Positions 45,179 to 57,109 are shown, counted from the first letter of the stretch. The stretch is DNA of 64,000 nt from Capra hircus (GCF_001704415.2 NC_030823.1:68586458-68650457); one strand, 5' to 3'. Notes: generated by a model from the letters alone, not told the origin. Numbers and translations: made by a program.

Positions 45179-46704
45179 GATTTTCAGCAGAGGCAGCTGA
45201 AGAGATAGAAGTAAGCCTTCCCTCTACTTCTGCATCTGTCTGTGGTCTGGTCCATCCAACTGGCCTCTGCACAAATTCTTCACAGGATTGTTGCCTCATC
45301 TCCTAGCCCTTCTACTGCTGAGGTCTCTCCAGGACGGAGCCTGTACTATGAATCCCATGGGGCTCCTTCCCTGCCACAAACTTTATATCTATCCTAGTGA
45401 TGACATTTCCCCATCATGGTCAGATTCAAGCTTGATGGCTATGATTCTAAATCACAGCCTTTCACTGCAGGTTCTGAGAAACATCAAAGACTTAAGACAG
45501 ATATGAGGAACACATGTTTTAGCCAAAGGACCAACTTTGCTAATTAGCCCCTAATAGCTAATTAGGGACTAAATACCATCCCATCCCATAGTCCCCCAGC
45601 CTCCCTACACGATCCAAAATGCACATTATACTCAAGGCCCTGAGAAGTCCTGCAGGATATGGACTGGGTTAACTTTAACATAGATCTTTCCAATTTTACA
45701 AGACTAAAGCCTCCTTTTATTTCCCTGATAATGCTTCCTATCATTTCTTGGAGTAAGAGCAACCTGATAAACACTCATTAGAAAAGAGTCCACTTTAAGG
45801 TGTTAGTGACGGATCCTATGGAGTTGACAGGATGAGCCCTCAATGTCAAGTTTGCTCCTCAACCAGCCCTTCCCCAAAGGACACACATAGGTAGACTGAC
45901 TTGTAAAATCCAAGGCATGGAAGGTGGGAGGGAGAGAGACAGAGCAGAACTCCTGCTTCATGTGGGCAGCTGGATCCCCAGAGGAAGGAAGGGGGAATTT
46001 CTCTCAAAGTGACAAAGCAGATGAGTCATTCCTCCTTTCCTGAAGAACACTGAGTGAGGAGGCAGAAGGGGGCCAGGTGTGTTACACAAGTGGAGCTCCC
46101 TCCTCATGAAAGATAACAAGACTGGAATAGCAGGCCCTCTCTGGCCCCACTGCCCACAAAGCTGAGAATCAAACAGACCTGCTCCCAAGGAGCTTTTAAG
46201 GCTGTCAGGGAAGATTCACGGAGGAAGCAATACAAGACATCATAAAGGAATTTATGGTGTCAGCCCCTATAGGCAACCCAAGAAGACAGTCATTATGCAG
46301 AGCAAATGCTTCACACATCTTTGGAGATAGCTGGTCTATGCATTCCCACAGATGGGCTCGCAAACAGGAAAGCGCCTAACTTGCTCCTGCTGGCAAATCC
46401 GGTGACTCCAGCTGCTAGATCTGTGGAGTCCTTCTTGCACAAACAAATAGAATTCCCTGAAGCAAATGAACTCTCGGAGAGTGACCCTTCCCCTATGTGA
46501 ATACCTGGCACATGGTCATCAGCCTACAACTGTCATATATTGTCTTCCTACAAATCACGATGAGGAAAGCACTGAAACAATTCCTGCCCTGGGAAGTGTG
46601 TTCCAGACCATAAACACCTGCCCCAATCAAAGGAAACTTCAAGATCACAAGCCAAATTCTATATTCCTGGAGGAGAAGAACAGAACTATAATACAGGAAG
46701 CCCT
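45179..46704. other. Unique, gene-free stretch
   Basis: An imperfect inverted pair (gctaattag and ctaattagg) around 45538-45565. Several ORFs of 60-80 residues with no domain. No repeat was recognised. Confidence 0.45.
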
Positions 46705-47031
46705 AGGATGAGATGGTTGGATGCCATCATCGACTCAATGGACATGAGATATTCATTGGAAGGACTGATGCTGAAGCTCTAATACTTTGGTCACCTGATG
46801 CAAAGAGCTGACTCATTGGAAAAGACTCTGGAAGTCTTTTCCTCCACTGGGAAAGATTGAGGGCAGGAGGAGAAGGCGGTGAGAGAGGAGGAGATGGTTG
46901 GATGGCATCATTGACTCACTAGACATGAGTTTGAGCAACCTCCAGAGACAGTGAAGGACAGGGAAGGCTGGCATGCTGCAGTTCATGGGGTCGCAGAGTC
47001 AGACGTGACTGAGTGACTGAACAACAAAGAT
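46705..47031 (+). mobile_element. BovB LINE 3' tip with internal duplication and hairpin
   Basis: 46705-46748 is a BovB C-terminal scrap (aggatgagatggttggatgc). 46749-47031 then restarts about 130 bp further upstream in the element and runs to the end, repeating the same scrap at 46887-46930. A perfect 10-bp palindrome with a 5-base loop lies at 46818-46842. No TSD. Confidence 0.88.
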
Positions 47032-47300
47032 GCCCAAAGAGTAGCATTTCCTCAGTGGAATTAGGTCTTGTGCCGCTGATAGTAGGAGCTTCAGCCCAAT
47101 ATCCTCCTGACTCCTACACAGAGACACCTGGTTGCTCCGGCGTCCCATTGCAGACTCTTGCATGCCTTTGTACTCCTCAGCAAAGCAATAGTTCTTGACC
47201 AGCAGTGAGGACAGGGCACCCCAGCTCCTCATCCATCCATAGCCCTCCGCCTTCTCTCCTTTCTTCAGGCTTCAGAAGCACTCTCTAACACCTCCTGAAT
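47032..47300. other. Gene-free spacer
   Basis: Unique sequence. No feature was recognised. Confidence 0.5.
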
Positions 47301-47705
47301 AAGCAGGCCAAGGATGCAAAGAGACAATGAATCAAACAAAACAAACTGGTTCACGAATACACGGAAAAGTGTTCAAACTATGACTCAACGTTAAAATGTC
47401 ATTTTTTTTTTAAATTTTTGCTTCCCGCATTAGCAATTAAACCAACATGAAAATGTTGGGTGTGAGCAAGAATGTGGATTAAAACAAGGTACTGGTGATG
47501 AGACCCTTACTGGAAGATGCTCTACAAAATCTGAGTAAAAGTGTTTATGCGTATGCATTGAATAACCTGGAAATATGTTCACAATATCTCAGGTTATAAA
47601 GATGATTATAAAATAGCTTATACAAAACAATCTTATCTGTGGATGTACAGGTATGGGTGAGTGTGGAAATGTATCTGGAAGGATATATTCCCAACTTTTA
47701 GTTCT
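47301..47705 (+). repeat. L1/HAL1-like 3' fragment, tentative
   Basis: tcaaactatgactcaacgtt, the acaaaacaatcttatctgtg block and atgtatctggaaggatatat follow the 3' part of old L1/HAL1 copies. Very diverged. Confidence 0.4.
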
Positions 47706-48567
47706 TATATTCTTTGACTCTGTACCACCCTTAGGCCCGGGTCCTTCCTAAGCCCCATATCTTCGAGGGTTTCACTCAAGCCCTTCTCCATCCTGCTGCT
47801 TGTGTGAGGCAGGGATTCTCCAAGGCCATAGGGATGAACCCACCCAAAGCCCTAGCTTCTCCTCCTTGTGGATCCTGGAATTCCCATTTCCCAGGCTGCA
47901 TAAGCTTCTTTCTGGGTCCCTTTCGCTGAGGGTAGATTGTATTACTGATGAGCATACCCCAGACCCAACAGGTGATCAGGAAGGAGCTGTTTGCCCAGGT
48001 GTGGGTGGTACCTGAGCCTGGGACTGACTGCAGTGTCCTCATGGGCACACAAGGACCCTCCAGGTGAAGACTTGAGTCATGCCTGGGACAAGAAGGGCAG
48101 CGTCCAGGGTCTGCTCTCTCCAGGCTCCCAGACTCTGGTTTGAGAATTCGAGGAGGCCAAGAACTGTAAATTTGAACCTGTACTTCCAGTTTGTTTCAAG
48201 GGTAAGGATAGAAGAGATTGCATCTAATAGTTTGTCAGCTGAATTTATAGCCTCTAAGTATTTAGACTTTCTCAGCTTTCCAAATATGGTATGTGGACCT
48301 TAATTCATACTCTTGCCTCAGGCCACAAGAATGTTAGGGATGGACAGCTTTAGGTAGTGGAATTAAGGATATTTTATTCTCTGTCTCTCTCCCTTCCTCT
48401 CCTTCCTTCTCTCCTTCTTTTCTCTCTATATCACTTTTTATCTCTCCCTATGTTCTTTTTTAAATTTTGTTTTACTGAAAACTAACAAATCGATGTTGTT
48501 TCAATAATTCCAAGTCTATAAATCTAATCTAAAAAAATGTTAGAAATGTTAACAAATATTTGTGCAT
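47706..48567. other. Unique stretch with pyrimidine tract
   Basis: 48379-48449 is a CT-rich tract (tctccttccttctctccttc). Otherwise no feature was recognised. Confidence 0.5.
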
Positions 48568-48739
48568 CTAGAAATTCAGTTCAGTTCAGTCACTCAGTCA
48601 TGTCTAACTCTTTGTGACCCCATGGACTACAGCATGCCAGGCCTCCCTGTCCATCACCAACTCCCAGAGTTTACCCAAACTCATGTCCATTGAGTTGGTG
48701 ATGCCATCAAGCCATCTCATCCTCTGTCACCTAGAAATT
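48568..48739 (-). mobile_element. Short BovB 3' tip with 9-bp TSD
   Basis: Body 48576-48730, only the last 155 bp of the element. Flanked by ctagaaatt at 48568-48575(+1 shared) and 48731-48739. Confidence 0.93.
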
Positions 48740-49075
48740 TAAAAAACCTAAATGCTAAAAAATGGGGAAGTAGTAAATGAATTACGGCATACCATATGAG
48801 TAAGTATTTTTAAATTATTTTAGTAAATCTATGTTATATTAATGAAGAATTTTAGTAAAAATATGCTCAATACAATATTAATTTAGAAGCAAGTTACAAA
48901 ATATATAGCATAAATATAAGATTTAAAATATGAATATGAGATATGTTTATATGTAAAGGACAGAAAAATCACAAAGATATTAACTGTGTTTATGTTAAAC
49001 AAAATTCTGGATGAGGAATTCTTTATATTTTTGGGTTTCTCCTACAATGATTCGGGGTTGCTTTCATAAGCAGGA
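48740..49075 (+). repeat. L1/HAL1-like 3' fragment, tentative
   Basis: gaattacggcataccatatg, an aagcaagttacaaaatatat block and atgagatatgtttatatgta suggest the 3' end of an old L1 or HAL1. The BovB tip appears to sit inside or next to it. Confidence 0.45.
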
Positions 49076-49984
49076 AAAACTTATTAAAAGTCTAAACATG
49101 TCTCTCCCTGGTCCAGGTTTGTGTTTCCATGAGGAAGCCATACCCTGGTGGCCTTTGACGTAATCTACAAGTGAACCCTGCGTCCTGTCGCCACCGTGGA
49201 ATCCCACTTTCCAAGTGTTATTTCCCTTCTGTACCTTCTGACGTTTGGATTCCTGGAGCAGCCCTGGGGCCTCAGCCTAATCACAAAGCTGCCTTTTTCC
49301 TGGGCGGCTGGGAGGGTGGCCTTCCCAGGGAAGCAACATTTACAAGATGCTCTTAGAAAAGCCAAGCAGATCCACCTGACTTTTCCCTGAAGCGACCTGA
49401 GTGCTATGAGCTACTGAAGATCCTGGCTCATTCACCCCAGCTCCCCACACCACTGCCATCCCCTTCCTCCCCATGCTCCACGATGCAGGTACTTTCATTA
49501 TCTCTCTCTCCCTGTGAAAATATCTAATTGGTTACTCCACACAAACACTGAAGTTCCTAAGGGTCGTCATTTTCAACAGGGAAATGGTGCACTTAGCCCG
49601 GGGAAGGAATCTCCAAAGGCAGGATGTCCAGCAGGCAACTTCTGAATGTAAAGGTATTTGGGGAGAGCAGAGGGAAGCAAGCTGTCTATCTAGTGCCTAA
49701 AACCAAACCATCTCAACAACCTCCTTTCAGCAAACCAGCTAAGACCTAAAGAATAGAAGATTGAGATACTCCCCTGAGTATCAGAAAACTGAGCCTAGAA
49801 GGAATGCCAGTTGAGCCCAGATGCCTCTTATTCAAATTAGAAACCAAGCACAAAGATGCAGACGAGAACTGCTGGCAACTGACATTTCTGAATGTTGAGA
49901 CAGGAGAAGAAAGCATCTCTTATTGTAATGGTATAACCATGATCAGTGTTCTAGAAACTCTTCCAAATAGCAGACTAGCATCCT
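49076..49984. other. Unique, gene-free stretch
   Basis: No repeat or gene was recognised. Small overlapping ORFs at 49165-49390 have no domain. Confidence 0.45.
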
Positions 49985-50115
49985 ATCATGAAAACTGGAG
50001 ATACCAAGGCAATATTTCATGCAAAGATGGACACAATAAAGGACGGAAATGGCAAGGCCCTAACAGAAGCAGAAGAGATTAAGAAGAGATGGCAGGAAAA
50101 CACAGAAGAACTATA

Positions 50116-50301
50116 CAAAAAAAGGTCTTGTTGTTTATTGTTCAGTCGCTCAGTTGTGTCTGACTCTTTGTGACCCCATGGACTGCAGCACGCCAGCCTT
50201 CCCTGTCCTTTACTATCTCCCAGAGTTTGCTCAGTCTCATGTCCATTGGGTTGATGATGCCATCCAACCATCTTATCATCTAGATTTGTCAAAAAGTTCT
50301 T
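50116..50301 (-). mobile_element. BovB tip inserted antisense into BovB
   Basis: Body about 50137-50287, with ttcagtcgctcagttgtgtc at its 3' end. The host text caaaaaaaggtctt (50116-50129) recurs as caaaaagttctt (50290-50301), a diverged TSD in the host's KKDLHD codons. Confidence 0.85.
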
Positions 50302-51142
50302 AATGACCCGATTAACTATGGTGTGGACACTCACCTAGAGCCAGACATCCTGGAGTATGAAGCTAAGTGAGCCTTAGGAAGCATTACTATGAACAAAGCT
50401 AGTGGAAGTGATGGAATCCCAGCTGAGCTATTTCAAATCTTAAAAGATGATGCTGTTAAAGTGCTACACTCAATATGCCAGCAAATTTAGAAAACTCAGC
50501 AGTGATCATAGTACTGGGAAAGGTCAGTTTTCATTCCAATCCCAAAGAAAGGCAATGCCAAAAAATGTTCAAACTACCATACAATTGCACTCATTTCACA
50601 TGATAGCAAGGTAATGCTCAAAATCCTTCAACCTAAACTTCAGCAGAACCAAAGAACTTGGTTCAAACTTGAACCAAGAACGTCCAGATATTCAAGTTGG
50701 ATTTAGAAAAGGCAGAGGAACCAGAGACCAAATTGTCAACATCCACTGGATCATAGAAAAAGCAAGAGAATTCCAGAAAAATATCTACTTCTGCTTCATT
50801 GACTAGGCTAAAGCCTTTGACTGTGTGGATCACAACAAACTATAGAAAAGTCTTAAAGAGATGGGAATGCCAGACCACCTTACCCGTCTCCTGAGAAACC
50901 TGTATGGGGTCAAGAAGTAACAGTTAGAACCAGACATCGAACAACAGACTGGTTCAAAATTGAGAAAGGAGTAAGTCAAGGCATTTTATTGCCACCCTGC
51001 TTATTCAATTTCTGTGCAGAGTACACCATGCAAAAGGCCGGGCTGGATGACTCACAAGCTGGAATCAAGATTGCCAGGAGAAATATCAACAAGCTCAGAT
51101 ATTCAGATGATACCACTCCATGGCAGAAAGTGAAAAGGAACT

Positions 51143-51201
51143 AAAGAGCCTCTCATGAGATGAGATGAGAGGCTCTTTCACTCTTGATGAGAGTGAAAGA
51201 G
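51143..51201. repeat. Compound palindrome in BovB
   Basis: Arms 51143-51156 and 51165-51178 are exact 14-bp reverse complements with an 8-base spacer. 51173-51183 and 51191-51201 are exact 11-bp reverse complements with a 7-base spacer. The two hairpins share bases 51173-51178. Confidence 0.95.
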
Positions 51202-51522
51202 GAAAGTGAAAAACCTGGCTTAAAACTCAACATTCAAAAAACTAAGATCATGGCATCTGGTTCCGTCACTTCATGGCAAATAAATGGGAAAACGTGGAAA
51301 CAGTGACAGACTTTATTTTCTTGGGCTCCAAAATCACTGCAGAGGGTGACTGTAACCACAAAATTAACAGACACTTGCTCCTTGGAAGGAAAATTATAAC
51401 AAACCTAGACAGCATATTAAAAAGCAGAGGCATCACTTTGCCAACAAAGGTCCATCTAGTCAAAGCTATGGTTTTTCCAGTAGTCATGTATGGATGTGAG
51501 AATTGGATCATAAATAAAGCTG

Positions 51523-51648
51523 CTGCTAATGTTCTCAGTCATGGCTAACTCTTTGTGACCCCATGGACTGTAGCCCGCTAGGTTCCTCTGTCCATGGAAT
51601 TTTCCAGGCAAGAATACTGGAGTGGATTGCCATTTCCTTTTCCAAAAG
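51523..51648 (-). mobile_element. BovA SINE fragment in BovB
   Basis: gctgctgctaatgttctcag through gtggattgccatttccttt is one BovA monomer. BovB codons resume at aaggctgagcaccaaagaat. Confidence 0.88.
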
Positions 51649-52026
51649 AAGGCTGAGCACCAAAGAATTGATGCTTTCGAATTGTGGTGCTGGAGAAAAC
51701 TCTTGAGAAACTCTTGGATAGCAAGGAGATCAAATCAGTCAATCATAAAGGAAATCAACCCTGAATACTCATTGGAGGGATGGATGCTGAAGCTCCAATA
51801 CTTTGGTCACCTGGCATGAAGAGCCAATTCACTGGAAAAGACCCTGATGCTGGGAAAGATTGAAAGGAAAAGGTTGAGAGGATGAGATAGCCGGATAGTG
51901 TCACTGACTCGATGGATATGAGTTTGAGCAAACTTTGGGAGATAGTGCAGGATAAGAAAACCTGGTTTTCTGCAGTCCATGGGGTCGCAAAGAGTCAGAC
52001 ATGACTTAGCTACTGAACAACAACAA

Positions 52027-52727
52027 TCGTAGTATTATTTCCCCTAGTGTAGGCTTCCTCCTGCTCACTGGCCCTACCTCATCCACACAGCCTTACCCGA
52101 GAAGCTGAGCAAGAGCTTCACTGCTGCCCCCCACACACACCCCGTGTTCTCCAGCCCTCATCAGGCAGACTGGGAGTCATGAGCCAGTCTGGAATTTAGT
52201 TGCAAATGTTGGAATACAGAATACTAGTGATGGACATCTACCAGGAAAATCACGCGACAACCATTCTGGCCCCTAATTTCCTCCTCTTAAAAAAAAAACC
52301 AAAGGATTCTACTAAATTTCCAAATCTTTTGTTCCGCTAAGACTATATCATTCTAAGGACATCTATCTTATTTTCTTTTTTCCCTGAAATCTGAGATCAA
52401 TTTTCCAATTTGTAAAAATAGAGCTATACCCCTAAAACTTTTTCTGAAATCATACTTCTTTCCGGCTTGGCCAGTTTAGCTCCTCATTTGATGCCTGTTT
52501 CTTCCCAGTTAGTTTTGTGTTCCCAGTAAATTCCTTGAGGGGAGGACCCAGAGGAAAGCACATCGTTCTTCTCTGCTTGGCCATGTCAATGCTGAAAACA
52601 CGCTTCATCCATAATACGTGCTCAGGAAACAGGCAGACTAACTGGACTGGCTGGATAGTCTCAGCATCACTCCCCAGGCAAAAACCGAAGCTCTCAAACA
52701 AGCTGGCCTGGGGTGACTTCTGCTCTC
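52027..52727. other. Unique, gene-free stretch
   Basis: Short ACACAC run at 52132-52139 and a poly(A) run at 52290-52299. No gene was recognised. Confidence 0.5.
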
Positions 52728-52842
52728 AGATCCCTCATTTGTAAATGGAGATGGCTGTTTAATGAGTTTTAAATGAGATTATACACCAAGTGGCGATTCC
52801 AGCGCCTAGCACAGAACAAGAGCCCAGTAACATCAGCTCTCA
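52728..52842 (+). repeat. MIR SINE fragment
   Basis: gatccctcatttgtaaatgg, tgagttttaaatgagattat, then agcgcctagcacagaacaag. Confidence 0.65.
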
Positions 52843-53989
52843 CGTTCTATTGCCAGTGTAAGAAAGTCTTTTCTCTTCCCGAAAAACAGAATACAAAACC
52901 ACAATCCCCACTAGGAGAGAAACAGTTGGTGGCAAATTCACCTCCAACAGATTGGGAGTCTCTGGGAAGCATGGAGCACAAACTCCCTCCTTGGTACATG
53001 TTTCGACCTCAGAGCTGCAGCCTGGCCTCCATCAGCCGAAGAAAAGCTTGGCTTGGTGCCTTGAAACTTATTGGCACAATAAGAGATAATGATTTCCCTG
53101 TACACATTCCCTCAGAGCAGTTATTGTTCAAGTATTTCCCTTATTCCTCCTTCACCGGAAAACAATACCTTATAGAATCAGCTGAGGAAGACACTAATAG
53201 CAACTTCAAAAGTGCAGCTTTCTCGCTGCCCTGGCTTGGCAAGGAAGCCTGTTTGGAGCAGTTTGCCCCAGACCCAGGAACAGAATGTGACCAAACGAGT
53301 CCCTGGGGACTGATGTGGGCACCAAACACTTGGCAGCTTTGGGGCTAGCAGGGCCAGTGATAAGAGATTGGTTTCCTCCATTGATGTCCCGTTTGGAGCA
53401 TTTGCCAGCCCTGAAGGTCATAGCCATGCTATGAAAATAGTGGTTTTTTGTTGTTGTTGTTGTTGTTTCCCCTTCTCCACTCACCCTTCTTGTCTTCCAT
53501 GATATTTCCTCTCCGTCCCTTGGGAAATTTGTGTCTCTGTGGACCTGTCCCCCGCCCCTCTTTTGTGAGCATACTAAGGCAAAGATCCATTTAATTTTCA
53601 GAAACCATGTCTCTCAATAAATTGCTTTTGCTCGGTCTTGGAGGGGGCACTGCCACCATCCTCCCTGAGCGGACATTCCTTATGTAAGGGAAGCGTTTCT
53701 CATTATCTGTCTTGACCTCTTGTGCAATCTTCTTTTCATCCTCTCCTTGGGCTTTTCTTATCATGGTTTGCCCTCCCTCACCCTCATGCTGCAATCGGCA
53801 GCATCCTTCTCAGCACCTGTACATGTCCTCTGATACAACCTTGATGATTCCCTCTCATCCTCCACCAGAGCCCTTTAAATTGGACATGTTGTCCTTGCTC
53901 GAACCAAACCAGCACTTCAGCTAATTTACCTCTAAATCCTCCAACCTTCCCCCTGCAAGGAAATCAGGCATGAGAAGCTAATGGGCTCC
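52843..53989. other. Unique, gene-free stretch with (GTT)n
   Basis: (TTG) repeat at 53446-53467. A 191-residue plus ORF (52773-53348) begins inside the MIR and has no recognisable domain; treated as chance. Confidence 0.45.
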
Positions 53990-54220
53990 ATTCCTCCACT
54001 GGGCTTCCCAGGTGGCAGAGCAGCAAAGAATCCACCTGCCAGCGCAGGAGACGGTTCAATCCCCGGGTCGGGAAGATCCCCTGGAGAAGGAAATGGCACC
54101 CCACTCCAGTAGTCTTGCCTGGGAAATCCCACGGACAGAGGAGCCTGGCAGGCTACAGTCCATGGGGTCACAAAGAGTTGGACACGACTGAGAAACTAAA
54201 CCACAACAATTCCTCCACTG
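53990..54220 (+). mobile_element. Bov-tA SINE with perfect 12-bp TSD
   Basis: Body 54002-54208. tRNA-like head with ggttcaatccccgggtcgg near 54052-54070, BovA part to ctaaaccacaa. The TSD attcctccactg is at 53990-54001 and 54209-54220 without mismatch. Confidence 0.97.
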
Positions 54221-55509
54221 CATGAGCACGTATCGTGCACCTCCTAAGTGGCAGCACTCTTCTAGATAAACTAGACAGATACACTGCCTGTCCTGGGGGG
54301 CTTACAACTAAGGAAACGGGAAAGAACAAGTAAGCAGACAATGCTGGGTGATGAGCCCGAAGAGCTGAGTCCATCACAACAAGCTCAGGGGCTCCATGGA
54401 TATTTGAGGTCTTTGAGGGTCACACAGCACTACCCTCCGTGTGCTGGACACAACTCGACCCACTGGCTTGAGGTGGTATCTCTTTCCACACTAGATCACA
54501 CTGCATTCTTTGCAAGGATGCACTAGAAAGCTGGCTTTTCAGCATTTGCTGTGATAAAAGAGGTACTTGCATTAAAAAAAAAAAAAAAATCAGTGCAGTG
54601 CCTAATCTGACCCTAAGGGTCAAGAAGGCGGATACTGGCTAGCAGCTCTGTACATGCCATGAGCAGGTAACTGTGCTTATTTAAGAATGAATTTTAAATA
54701 CTGTATCTCTTTCTATATGTGAAGTTACTTTTCAAATGGTTACTAAGTCATTCGGGTATAGACTTAACACTACATTGTTCAGACCCAACTACTTAATCAG
54801 AATAACTAAATTATTCTGGGATTTCTCTTGGCTGCCAAGCTTGTGAAAGCTGGGGGATCTCTGATCTAAGCTTGAGACCTGAAGGATGAGAATTTGTTAG
54901 TTGGGCTGACAGGAAAGAATGTTCCAAGCCGAGTAACATGATATCCAGGGCCCAGATATGAGAGAGAACGGGGGTGGGAGGGAGACTTTAAATTGTCTAG
55001 TATGTCCTGGATTCCCCCACTCCACCCCGGTAAGCCACCTCTTCCATCAGCCACTGCCCCCCATGCCCACTCACTCACGCATTTGCACACCCCTCCCCTG
55101 CCCTTCCCAAGTGCTGGCTGGACCCTCTCGTCTCCCTCCAAGGCCTGAGATCACACCCCGAGCAGGGAAAATCAAGACCTAAAGATGCAACACGCCTCCT
55201 GGAGCCAGGCCAGGCAGATGGCTGCCCCAGGAGTGTCGAGTGGCAGGCGAGAGAGGGGGTGTCAGCACCCCACATGGCTGGTCTGGCAGCAGGTGACAGA
55301 GAGCCGGCCAGGGAGAGACTGGATATCAGAGACAGGACTCCAGTCCCTGGAAGGACCTGAGGCCCCGAGAGGAAACCACGCAGGAACACAGTTCCCAGAA
55401 ATGGGGCACCGGCTGGAGGTTCAGTGACAAAGAGCAAAGCAGGAGCCCAGAGCTGAGTGACCAGCTGGGAGGAAGTGGTCTATTTATAACAGAGGAAAAT
55501 CAGACACAA
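54221..55509. other. Unique, gene-free stretch
   Basis: Poly(A) run at 54573-54588. GC-rich at 55000-55400 with a 120-residue minus ORF that has no recognisable domain. No repeat was recognised. Confidence 0.45.
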
Positions 55510-55875
55510 CTTTCATGTCCAAAAGCAGGGGGTTAGTTTAAAAATTATATGATAAAACTACACTGTGGAATAAGGTGGGAGATAAGGAGAAAAAAACATG
55601 CTCTGTAAGACCACATGAAAACAGGAGAACATTTCTTAAATCATGTACACTGGGGCATTAATTTGCACCCTAACTCGTAAGATAAAATGCCTATATGGTG
55701 TATGCAATTAGAAACAGCAGAGAGAAAAGAAGAAATTGACCAGTGGCTGGAAGAAGATACAACCAAATGTTATCTAAGTGGGCAGAATGTAACTGATCTT
55801 TTAGTTTTTCTTTTTGCTATTTTTCTGTATTTTTCCAAATATGCCAAAGTTAAAAAATTATTACCTTACTTTCTT
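55510..55875 (+). repeat. L1/HAL1-like 3' fragment, tentative
   Basis: actacactgtggaataaggt, the agaccacatgaaaacaggag block, then tttttgctatttttctgtat and an A-rich end. Confidence 0.45.
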
Positions 55876-56339
55876 TAATAAAAAATAAAAACAAGACCAA
55901 AAGTTGCTTGGAGTCATAATCTTTCCCCAACGCAGAGCAAAGCCAGAGGAGAAATGGATCTCTCCAAATGGGTTGGCTCTCCATACAGAGAAGAAAAGCC
56001 AATGATTAGAAAGTGAGAGATGGGGCCACCCAGATGCTTGATAAAACACCAAGGCCAACTTGGCATTAGAAGGAATAAAAAAGGAGAAGCCAATAACCAA
56101 GTTACCTACCCCACTGCTGCCACCTCGCCCCATGGTTCCCTTTCCTTCTTCTCTACTCATGCCCAGGTATTTCATTTCTCCCCAGCTGTACCTCCTGCTC
56201 AAAGCACCTCTGAAGCCCTGCATGTCTGCTGAGGGGAAGCCAGGGGGTGAGGTCAGGGCTTGCAGCGATAGCATCAGGACAGCACCATCTGGGCCAGTGA
56301 CACAATGTGGGGTCTGGGCCAGCAGCCCTGGGTCTGAAC
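55876..56339. other. Gene-free spacer
   Basis: Part of a 246-residue minus-strand ORF (56601-55861), the longest frame outside LINEs. It overlaps the neighbouring MIR and shows no domain. Confidence 0.4.
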
Positions 56340-56505
56340 TCTGACAGTGTCCAAAACCAATGGTCTGGCTCTGGATAAGCCATTGAGCCCATTTCTTCAC
56401 CATAAAGTGAGGAGAAATAATAATATTGGCCCCACTGTGAGACTCAAATGAGATCAGTCTTCCTGGCAGGGCTTTGTCAACTACGAAGTGCCAGGCATCT
56501 ATCAA
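56340..56505 (+). repeat. MIR SINE fragment
   Basis: ctctggataagccattgagc, tcttcaccataaagtgagga, the actgtgagactcaaatgaga block, then gtgccaggcatctat. Confidence 0.65.
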
Positions 56506-56957
56506 ATTTAGGTTACTAACTGCTAGTTGGAGTCTACTAACACAACAAGATAAATTTCTGGAGATTCTCAGAGATCTCACAAAGTCCGTGAAACACATCA
56601 CCTTGGCTCACTTCAGTTAAGCTCCTCTGTACTTGCTGCTTTGACTTACGGAGACACACGATCAGACCACGTGGCTCTGACCTTCATGGAGAAAATGCAA
56701 ATGAGTGACTCTTCTGTCTCTATTAGGGAAATTCCACCAAATAAAGTCCCACAACTGAGGCCACAAGAGAGCTTGAAAAAAATTACTGAGAAAAGCCTTG
56801 GTCATGTTTGCTTGGCATCCAATATTTCTAGCTAAGACATCAACACACCTCTGTTTTCCAATAATCCTATCTTGATCAGAGCCTTGATCAGACCTTCCCA
56901 GGTCATAACCTGGGAAATACAAAGCCTCAGAAGATTAGCTGAAAAAAATCAAGTCTA
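56506..56957. other. Gene-free spacer
   Basis: Unique sequence. No feature was recognised. Confidence 0.5.
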
Positions 56958-57109
56958 AGATGACCTTTTCTTGGGGAATCCCTGGTAGTCCAGTGGTTAA
57001 AACTCTACGCTTTCACTGCCAAAGACCTGAGTTCAATTCCCAGTCTAGAACTAAGAACAAGCTGATCAGTGTAGCAGAAAAAAAAAAAAAAAACAGATGA
57101 CTTCTTCTT
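56958..57109 (+). mobile_element. CHR-type tRNA-derived SINE with TSD
   Basis: Body 56973-57094: ggggaatccctggtagtcca, cgctttcactgccaaagacc, the gagttcaattcccagtc B-box region, and a poly(A) of about 17. This is the cetartiodactyl CHR family, shared by ruminants, whales and hippos. The TSD agatgaccttttctt (56958-56972) versus agatgacttcttctt (57095-57109) matches 13 of 15, an older insertion than the Bov-tA ones. Confidence 0.9.

Larger units (their letters stand above)
49985..52026 (+). mobile_element. Older BovB LINE with nested insertions
   Basis: Starts in the linker zone (gaaaactggagataccaagg, equivalent to KIRDTKG) and ends at an ACAACAAC tail. More diverged than the other copies and stopped in every frame; for example motif A reads through TAG (cttcattgactaggctaaag). 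It contains an antisense BovB tip (50137-50287), a Bov-A scrap (51523-51648) and a palindrome cluster (51143-51201). Order of events: this copy first, then the insertions. Confidence 0.9.

Noticed and set aside
52773..53348. 191-residue plus-strand ORF
   Set aside because: Begins in MIR sequence and matches no family I know. Treated as chance.
55861..56601. 246-residue minus-strand ORF, the longest frame outside BovB
   Set aside because: It spans a MIR, has no recognisable domain and low-complexity residues, and no promoter or splice context. Chance frame.
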